Of a stretch of 64,000 nucleotides of DNA, positions 57,408 through 64,000 are shown piece by piece. The notes below the pieces were generated by a model. That model saw nothing but the letters and a program-made list of their open reading frames with translations, was not told the DNA's origin and did not search any database. Location of the stretch: contig NC_081413.1 of NCBI RefSeq assembly GCF_030272615.1, positions 158,628,849 through 158,692,848 on the forward strand, written 5' to 3'. The DNA is from Cryptomeria japonica (lineage: Eukaryota > Streptophyta > Pinopsida > Cupressales > Cupressaceae). Every line of letters begins with the position of its first letter. The stretch's first letter is position 1. The translations under genes and the position numbers were made by a program.

Positions 57408-58085
57408 TCAGACATTTAAAAACCAAGTGCTAGTGCCTTCAGCTGGGGGATCATTAGCTGCATCCGAAGGAGGAACAACCCTTAGAGGGAATTCCAACCA
57501 TGCACGAGAAAAAAATAGAAAGCTCAAAGAAAGTAACGAGTGCAAAGCTTCAAAAACAACCAAAGCTTTATCCACAATCTGAACAGGTACCCAATTCACA
57601 AGAAACTCCATACATGCCCAGCTGTCATCCATGGTATCACATATCAGCCCCATTCTTAATTCAAACAATAATTGACCATACCATCCATTACCCAAAAGCT
57701 CATGACGAGGAAGAAAACCACCATAATAGAAAGTCCCCACATCAAAATAATAACTATCCAAAGTAGAAAAAACCATATCCCTATTGCACATTGTTGGAAA
57801 CATGAACGTGGAGACCAGGAGATGAACCAATTTAGCATCAAGTAAAACATCATAACAATTTGTAACAAATCGAGACATAATCTCAAAGTAAGAAATATTA
57901 AGACAAATTTCCAACCAATGATTCCCCAAAAGCTTGCAGATTTCATAAGCCACCTTAGGAGAAAACAAGTTAAAAAACTTACCGAGATTTTGATAATTAT
58001 CCTCATTTTCTTCCTTTGGAACCACAGATTCAAGCACCACTCTATATTTTACAGAAGACAAGAGACTCGGTATTTGTAGAAATAA
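57408..58085 (-). CDS. Open frame in the 3' region of the second LINE, unknown product
   Basis: About 225 codons open after a TGA near 58086, with no ATG in the first 60 codons, so the N-terminus may be lost. The product is hydrophobic-rich with Leu, Val, Phe, Trp and Cys (AYEICKLLGNHWLEICLNIS; YFDVGTFYYGGFLP) and ends in a Pro/Ala/Ser tail. No domain recognised. It sits 0.7 kb beyond RNase H, the same arrangement as the 198-codon ORF of the plus-strand LINE. A weak shared pattern (K-hydrophobic-LGN ... W ... L-D/N-I) is seen near residues 45-65 of each. Confidence 0.35.
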   Translation of the reverse strand, partial: LFLQIPSLLSSVKYRVVLESVVPKEENEDNYQNLGKFFNLFSPKVAYEICKLLGNHWLEICLNISYFEIMSRFVTNCYDVLLDAKLVHLLVSTFMFPTMCNRDMVFSTLDSYYFDVGTFYYGGFLPRHELLGNGWYGQLLFELRMGLICDTMDDSWACMEFLVNWVPVQIVDKALVVFEALHSLLSLSFLFFSRAWLEFPLRVVPPSDAANDPPAEGTSTWFLNV

Positions 58086-58757
58086 TCATACCAAGACAAT
58101 CCACAGTACATGTGAAACAAAATGCAGCCTACCACATTCTAAATAGTCTAAGCGAAAGGCACAGAAAGAAGTAATAAATGTCCACCAGAAACTTACCACC
58201 TAGTCAATGGAAAAAAAGAGATAAAATATCATTTCAAGATTGCAAATTGTGTCGATGTGATATTTCACAATACATAACAACACTTCAAACATGGCAGCCA
58301 TCAATGTTAGCCTAATGGGAGAGAACACATGCCAAAAAATGATTACAAACATCATAGAACAATGTCGTTCCTGTCACAACTGAACTCACACAAATAGTCT
58401 TCATGTTAGTACGGAGACATCATCAAACAATAATAGCCCAAGTACGTACAACAGATAATACCTCACACATTCCAATATCTATTTTAAGCTAAAAATCCAA
58501 AACTTTACATCACACATACCGCCACCCTTGAGTGTATCATGAATATCCACACCCTCACCCTGTGAATGACATCGTATATCATGAGTACATAAAATATAAA
58601 TACAATTTATACTTCAAATACCAAACATATAATGATAGTCATCCATACAGTGAACATGTACACAAACCTGACAATTCAAGGAGGGCGGGAAAGGAATTTA
58701 AAATCACCAAGAATTAAATCATTTAGATACCTGATTGCAATAGAACCATACGAAGCA
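58086..58757 (-). other. Second LINE, DNA between RNase H and the 3' ORF
   Basis: No gene seen; composition like the rest of the LINE 3' region. Confidence 0.5.
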
Positions 58758-61700
58758 TTAATCATTCTGAACTCCTTCCCAAACTTTGGAAGGAATTTCT
58801 TTGGGATCAACTATACGAAAATGTGCTTTGCTATCAATAGCTAGATTAGGCAAAAAATCCGCCACTGTGTTAATTTCTCTATAACAATGACATATTAAGA
58901 AGGAATCAAAAGAATCTAACTTTTGTAAAATATGATCAAGCAAATATTGCAACTGCCAGTGCGATTCGATTTCTTCTTCATAACACTTTGAATTATTACC
59001 ATAGAGTCACCTTCAATCACTATGTTTTTTATCCTTAATGAAATTACCATATCCAAGCCAAATGATAAAGCTTGATACTCCACAAAATTATTAGTACTAA
59101 TACCAATATCATGACATTTAGCAAGAATAAGTTGCTCCTTATGATCAAAAATAGCCATCCCAACCCCTGCCTTCCTAGGGTTTCCCTGAGAGGCACCATC
59201 AAAATTAAGTTTGAAGTGTCCCCAAGGAGGATTTTTCCACTTGGTCAACAACCGCTGACCTAAGGACTTATTACTCTTGGAGACTAAGCCATGAGAGGGT
59301 AAGATTGAGAGGGATTTCCAAACCCTAGTAACCCTATTATCCCAATGGGAAAAAAAAGACCGATTACCCAAGTTCTTATAAATGTATGACAATGCAACCT
59401 CCGAAATAGAGGCTTCAGTTTTTTGCAAAACATCTGATATAGAAGAACACACCTTTTTGAAAATCCTACTATTTTGTTCAAGCCAAATGTTCCAGAGCAC
59501 AATAGAGGGAGAAATAACCTAAAGGCATGCATAGAAAGATGATGCAAATATGAGAGGCTAAGAACAAAAGTGAGAACCAAGACCCTTACCAATAACAAAA
59601 GATAAACCAAAATTTACTCAGCAGCCATTGCCAGCACTCATGAGAAAAATCACAATGAAGAAACAGGTGTGAAGAGGACTCTAGGTTCTTATTACAGAGA
59701 ACACACAGAAAAACAACAGTAATACCTAATCTGTCCAACCTCATTCTTGTTAGAACTCTATCCTGGACAGCCAACCAAGCAAAAGTTCCAGCTTTAGGTA
59801 AATAAGCCGAGTGCCAGAACAACTTATAAGGCCAATATGAACAAGATTTAGCAGGTAAAAGGGAGTTATAACCATCCTTAATAGAATACTTTCCAAAGTC
59901 ATTCCCAATCCAAATAAGTTCATCCTCAGAATTCGAGAGAGTGACAATCCTCTCACCAAGAATCTCATCAAACTCTACTTTCAAATGCAAATCCAAATCA
60001 AGGAAATCAATCGACTTCCATTTAGCCATTTTTAGAGGATCATTCTGATCAATATCAAAATAGTCCGCCACATACACACCCCAAAGAGAAGTAAGGATTA
60101 TAATCAAGGGAGACCAATCTATAATGCTAATCAAGGAATAATGTCCATTCCATGTTTCATCCCAAAACCTAGCTTTCCTTCCATTATGCCCAACCCATGA
60201 GAGACAGGGAATAATAACTGCTCTATATTTACATAAAACATTCCATATGACAGATCCAGAGGGCAAATTAGAAAATTTTAAAAATACTTTCTTTGGGACC
60301 ATTATTCAGATACTTAGCAAACATAATTTGATCCTACAAAGACTTTGGCCTATCATAAAGTTTCCAGACCAATTTATCCCCTAAAGCTAAATTTTGATTA
60401 TCCAAATTACGAATACCAGTACCACCTAATTCTTTAGGAAGACAGATCTTATCCCAAGCTACCAAAGGTAGCCTCTTTTTGCCATCCTTATTGTTATTCC
60501 AAAGAAACGACCTTAGAGTATCTTGCGAGTTCACAATAACAGTTTTTGGTGATTTTAATACTGACATTAGATAAATAGGAATGACATTCAGAATAGATTT
60601 GATTAACCTCAATTTACCAACGAAAAACAACCATTTATGGTTCCAAGAAAGAATTCTTTTCAAAATGACCGAAATAACCTTATCCCAAAAGACAAAATTA
60701 ACTTGCTTAACAAAAAAAGGGATCCTAAGATACATACATGGTAAATTACCATTCTCAAAACCCCAAAAGGAATGAAATCTCTTATGGACAAGTAGTGAAG
60801 TATTAAGGAAAAAAAATGTTGACTTATCAACATATACTTTCTAGCCAGAAAACAAAGCATACTCCTGTATTACTTCTGAAATTATTCTAGCCTCTGCTAA
60901 AGAGGCATGACCAAATAACAGTATCATCAGCAAAGAGACAATGTGAAATATTCTGAGGATAATTTTGAATCCTAATACCTCTCCAAAGACCCCCCAATCT
61001 AGCAGCCCTGATAGCCCAACTAAAAGATTCAACAAGAAGAATAAACAAAAAAGGAGAAAGGGGATCTCCTTGCCTCAAACCTCTATAAGAAGAGAAAAAA
61101 CCACAAGGAGAACCATTCAGAATCACTGAAAATCTTGCAGAAGATATACAAGAGAGAATCCACTTTATCCAAGCATTGGAAAAACCCAACCTCAATAGTA
61201 TCCTACACAAAGCTTTCCATTCTACTCTGTCATAGGCCTTCATCATATCAATCTTGAGAATCATGGCCGGAGATTTATGGGAGGAGATAGAATGCAACAC
61301 CTCATGTTCCACAATTACACCTTCTGCAGTTTCCCTCCCTGGAACAAAACCCCCTTGCTCCAAAGAAATAACCTTAGGTAAAATCTTCACTAACCTTATA
61401 GAAATTGCCTTAGTGAATATTTTATATAAGGTATTACACAAAGAAATAGGCTGGAAGTCAACAAAAGACTTTATATCCTCTTTTTCAGGAATAATAGAAA
61501 TCAAAGTTGTATTCAATTCTTTCAAAATAGACCTATACTGCCTAGCCTCCTCAAGAGCCAATAAAACATCATTTCCAACAAAATCCCAATATTTCTGAAA
61601 AAACAAAGGTGTATAACCGTCAGGACCAGGAGCTTTGTCAGGGTTCATAGTAAAAATTGCCTATTTAACTTCTTCTAGGGAGAAAGGTGTCATTAACATC

Positions 61701-61957
61701 CTATTATCTTCCATGGTTACCAGAGAGGGGACATGAGAATAAATATTGCTGACATCTCTTATTTCTAATGTCAAAAGGGTTTTAAATAACCTAACTGCCT
61801 CCTTAGCAATATCATCCTACTCAGTCAATAATTGACCTTCCTGATCCTATATACAAGAAATCCTATTCCTACTCCTCTTCAACTTGGTAGATGTTAATCT
61901 TCAATAATTATCATTAAATTTGTGGCATATTTTATGTACATTTTTCACAATTAGATT
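58758..61957 (-). pseudogene. Second LINE ORF2: RT, zinc-binding region, RNase H
   Basis: The RT part runs from HKICHKFN (about 61930) through MNPDKAPGPDGYTPLFFQKYW (61648) and LKIDMMKAYDRVEW and SYRGLRQGDPLSPFLF to an intact FADD at 60934-60923. Immediately after it a frameshift (near 60915) moves to the frame reading ILLFGHASLAEARI. The connection region (60735-60334), then AGTFAWLAVQDRVLTRMRLDRLG and the CVLCNK...HLFLHCDF zinc-binding segment (59840-59620) follow. RNase H shows NFDGASQGNPRKAGVG, VEYQALSFGLDM and VIEGDSM (59220-58990), then a frameshift near 58945 and HCYREINTVADFL. Single stops occur at about 61665 and 61908. The RT site is better preserved than in the plus-strand LINE. 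Confidence 0.88.
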
Positions 61958-62745
61958 TGTATACAGTGAAAATATGATGATAAACTATTGTTAAACCAAC
62001 AAAGATCCAACCACATAAAACCCTAGTTCTATAATTAAGAATCCACCATACACCAATGAAGAACCTAAATCATACAAATCATCAAGAATGTGAAAGATTA
62101 TACCATTCACATGATTAGTAGGGTTTGATCTCTATTGTTTCCTATCTCCATTAAACTTGCTCAATATGGTTTCTCTCATATTTTGTATTGTGCACAAGAA
62201 CTCAACAAAGAATAGATTGTGGTTGTGTAGATGTTTGATTGCTTGATCACATGAAGGTTGGTTAAAGTATTAGGCTAGGATTATGATCGCATTAGTTAGT
62301 TAGGCAAGGATGAAAGGATCCTCTTATATAGAAATAACCCTAGAAATTGAGGGTTGGAATTGAGAGGTGAAAGGATAAATGGTCAGCTCAAATTAAAGGA
62401 CCTAGGTATAGAAAATGATAAAATATGGAGGGGCGTTAAAGGCAAATTAAGAGATGAATGACAAGTGTCATGGAGGGAAAAAGATAATTAAATAATTAAA
62501 TAAATAAAGATCCATTTAATTAATAGAAGAGGTGGGACCAATTAAATAAATAAAATTTATTTAATTTTGGGAAAGGATAATTTAAATAAATAAAAATATT
62601 TATTTAAATGAGGAGAGGCTAGAAGAGGATTAATGAATTAATTAAATAAATTTAAATCTATTTAATTAATAGACGGCTTAGGAAAAAATAATTAAATAAA
62701 TAAAATATTTATTTAATTAGGCTAGGACAATTTTAGGTGTCTACA
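61958..62745 (-). repeat. Element C, 3' LTR
   Basis: TGTATACAG...GGTGTCTACA on the plus strand, 788 bp. The start is fixed by the break in the LINE code and by similarity to the TGTATTAC start of element B. The expected target duplication is AGATT (61953-61957). TATATAAG lies on the minus strand at 62330-62323. Confidence 0.7.
62323..62330 (-). promoter_or_regulatory. TATA box in element C LTR
   Basis: The minus strand reads TTCTATATAAGAGG, in the same general part of the LTR as the TATA box of element A. Confidence 0.55.
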
Positions 62746-62759
62746 TTTTGCCCCTCTTT
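62746..62759 (-). other. Polypurine tract of element C
   Basis: AAAGAGGGGCAAAA on the minus strand, abutting the LTR. A shorter GACAA/TTGTC hairpin follows at about 62760-62778. Confidence 0.75.
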
Positions 62760-63136
62760 GAGACAATTTATTTTGTCATGTTGGCTCAATAAAGATAAGA
62801 TTAACTGATACAATATCCCCAATATGAGAGTAATATGCCCCCTTGAGAGATTGGGTGGAAAAATTTTCAAAAAATTGCAAACAACCTCTCGAAAAGAAAG
62901 AAAAGCTAGAAGGGATAAGGATAAGACGATAGGTTTGGACAGGTGAAAATCGGACTCAAAAAGGTTCAATGGGTAGGGAAAAGGCCATAGGGAAGAGAGC
63001 ACAACCAATTAGGGTTCCATAGCCTAAATAGTAGCCACGGGGAGATTAAACATCCTCACTTGCATCCATAGCATTTGAGAGATTAGAGTAGAGGGCATCT
63101 AGAGAGCTTAGGAGAGTAGTCAACAGTTAGAGAGCG

Positions 63137-63205
63137 ATGGCAATCAGATTACACCACTTTGATCAAGTCCAATGCTTCAAGTGGCCCGCAGACATGGGTG
63201 AGCTG
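63137..63205 (+). CDS. First exon of the antisense gene in element C (partial)
   Basis: ATG at 63137, 23 codons, then GTATGC as splice donor in phase 0. It aligns with element A exon 1 at MxI, FxxVQxFxxPxDxG, and the donors (GTATGC, GTACGC) fall at the same alignment point. The following ACTTACTTTT is shared as well. The protein stretch is more similar than the flanking 5' DNA. The downstream exons, presumably PMD, are outside the window. No strong TATA box is visible upstream. Confidence 0.5.
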
Positions 63206-64000
63206 GTATGCAGCTCAAACTTACTTTTTTATTTTGCATTTATTGCACATTTATTAGGCTATATTGTTGAGTAGAATGTAAACTTGGTAGGATAGTTATA
63301 GGTTTAGGCGCTTATATGCTAGGTTAGGGTGCATATGCGACACGACATTGCATATAGGATAGATATGTGCATGTATAAGTTTGTAATTGCTTATGTGTAG
63401 GCAGAATTTATGTATAGGTATAAGGTTGTGTACATTTCTGCAATCTCATATATGCATGGAGCAATAGCACGTATGTGCATGAAAATAGGTATGTGCCAAA
63501 TAAAACTATGTATGTGCAATAATGTCATGTATAGGAAATACTTATCACGTATGTGTCAAAATAGGCAAAAATAAACAGTTATATGATAAACATATGTTGT
63601 CAATTGGATAAATTATCAAGATGATATACTCAGACAAGTTCCCTAGCAAGGATAGGCTAAAATTAGGGCAAGAATCAACAATGATGTGATAAACATGTAC
63701 AAACAATTAGATAAACTTTTGAAGTGATGAACTATGATAGGTTCCCCTAGTGAGGATAAGATTTTAAAACAATCTAGGATAAGCCATCGAATTGATGAAA
63801 TTTGGTGAGTGCTCTAGCATTATTGGATGGGATTGAGTGCAATGTGATAAGAATATACATTAACAAAAATAGCACCATATGATAGACATAACTACAATAG
63901 AGATAGAGCCTGATGAGAAACACCATTTTGATAAACATAAATACCACAAGTCTTGGATAGGATAACATAAGTACTACAAGGACTGATGTGATTGGTTTAC
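63206..64000 (+). other. Probable intron of the antisense gene in element C
   Basis: No coding potential and no AGCGCT array like that of A in the visible part. 63420-63560 is rich in TATGTGCA/TATGTATAG words, and 63590-63780 holds a diverged tandem duplication of about 100 bp (GATAAACAT, ATTRGATAAA, GGTTCCCYTAGYRAGGATA). Confidence 0.4.

Larger units (their letters stand above)
56952..61957 (-). mobile_element. Second L1-type LINE (minus strand), cut by element C
   Basis: ORF2 runs leftward from 61957 (mid-way between endonuclease and RT) through RT, zinc-binding region and RNase H to 58758. A 3' region of about 1.8 kb with one long open frame follows. The 3' end is put near 56952, where the minus strand reads TTGTAAAAATTATTAAATATAATAAAAAAG, similar to the other LINE's end; the exact border is uncertain. 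The right side stops exactly where element C's LTR begins, so the endonuclease and ORF1 should lie beyond C, outside the window. Confidence 0.75.
61958..64000 (-). mobile_element. Element C: LTR and 3' internal part of a third A/B-type element
   Basis: The LTR (61958-62745) is followed by the same polypurine tract as in A and B. Next comes DNA aligning with the start of A's 3' internal region (TGCCCCCTTGAGAGATTGGG; CCTCTCGAAAAGAAAGAAAAG) and a counterpart of the antisense first exon. The LTR itself is not alignable with those of A or B beyond the ends, so C is another subfamily. The rest lies beyond the window. Confidence 0.8.

Overview
The window looks like nuclear DNA of a plant with a large, repeat-packed genome, most likely a gymnosperm. 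This is inferred from the AT-rich composition, deeply nested LTR retrotransposons and LINEs, and the absence of any host protein gene I could recognise in 64 kb. Almost everything is transposon-derived and most coding regions are broken. I found no rRNA or complete tRNA gene and no CRISPR array.

Layout, left to right. 1-1337: end of a Ty1/copia-type LTR and leader. 1338-4488: 5'-truncated Ty3/gypsy chromovirus (integrase, chromodomain, 1.8 kb 3' LTR). 4493-5809: old repeat with a diverged second copy at 32338-33149. 5810-23936: element A, a complete 18.1 kb Ty3/gypsy element of Tat type on the minus strand (TSD GTAAT, two 1435-bp LTRs differing at about nine sites). It carries one long gag-pol frame with nine nonsense codons and one frameshift, and on the opposite strand its own TATA box plus a decayed, apparently spliced gene for a plant-mobile-domain (PMD) protein. 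24964-31016: a retroposon with a 20-bp target duplication, split by a 4.2 kb copia-like element of TR-GAG type (26620-30835). 33150-about 37100: degenerate Ty1/copia element lacking its integrase core. 37253-46160: element B, a non-autonomous relative of A on the minus strand (TSD ATTAT). 46356-55312: a full-length L1-type LINE on the plus strand with a 14-bp target duplication and an extra 198-codon ORF after the RNase H domain. 55752-55979: a tRNA-derived SINE on the minus strand. About 56952-61957: a second LINE on the minus strand, cut at 61957/61958 by element C. 61958-64000: LTR and 3' internal end of element C, a further A/B relative running off the window.

The most interesting material is in the A/B/C family. 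A and C share a plus-strand first exon (23-25 codons, phase-0 splice donor). A joins in frame to a PMD-coding exon. A has two arrays of a degenerate 20-nt AGCGCTATTG repeat, one in the intron of the antisense gene and one in the gag-pol leader; each reads the same way in its own transcript. The primer-binding region of A matches the last 39 nt of a tRNA-Trp, far more than the usual 12-18. A and B, whose LTRs I cannot align, share a nearly identical 61-nt leader block that can fold, and a hairpin beside the polypurine tract. The arrangement resembles a retrotransposon with two convergent transcription units, one for replication and one for a PMD protein of unknown role.

All calls come from reading the sequence and translations; family names rest on recognised motifs, not on database searches.
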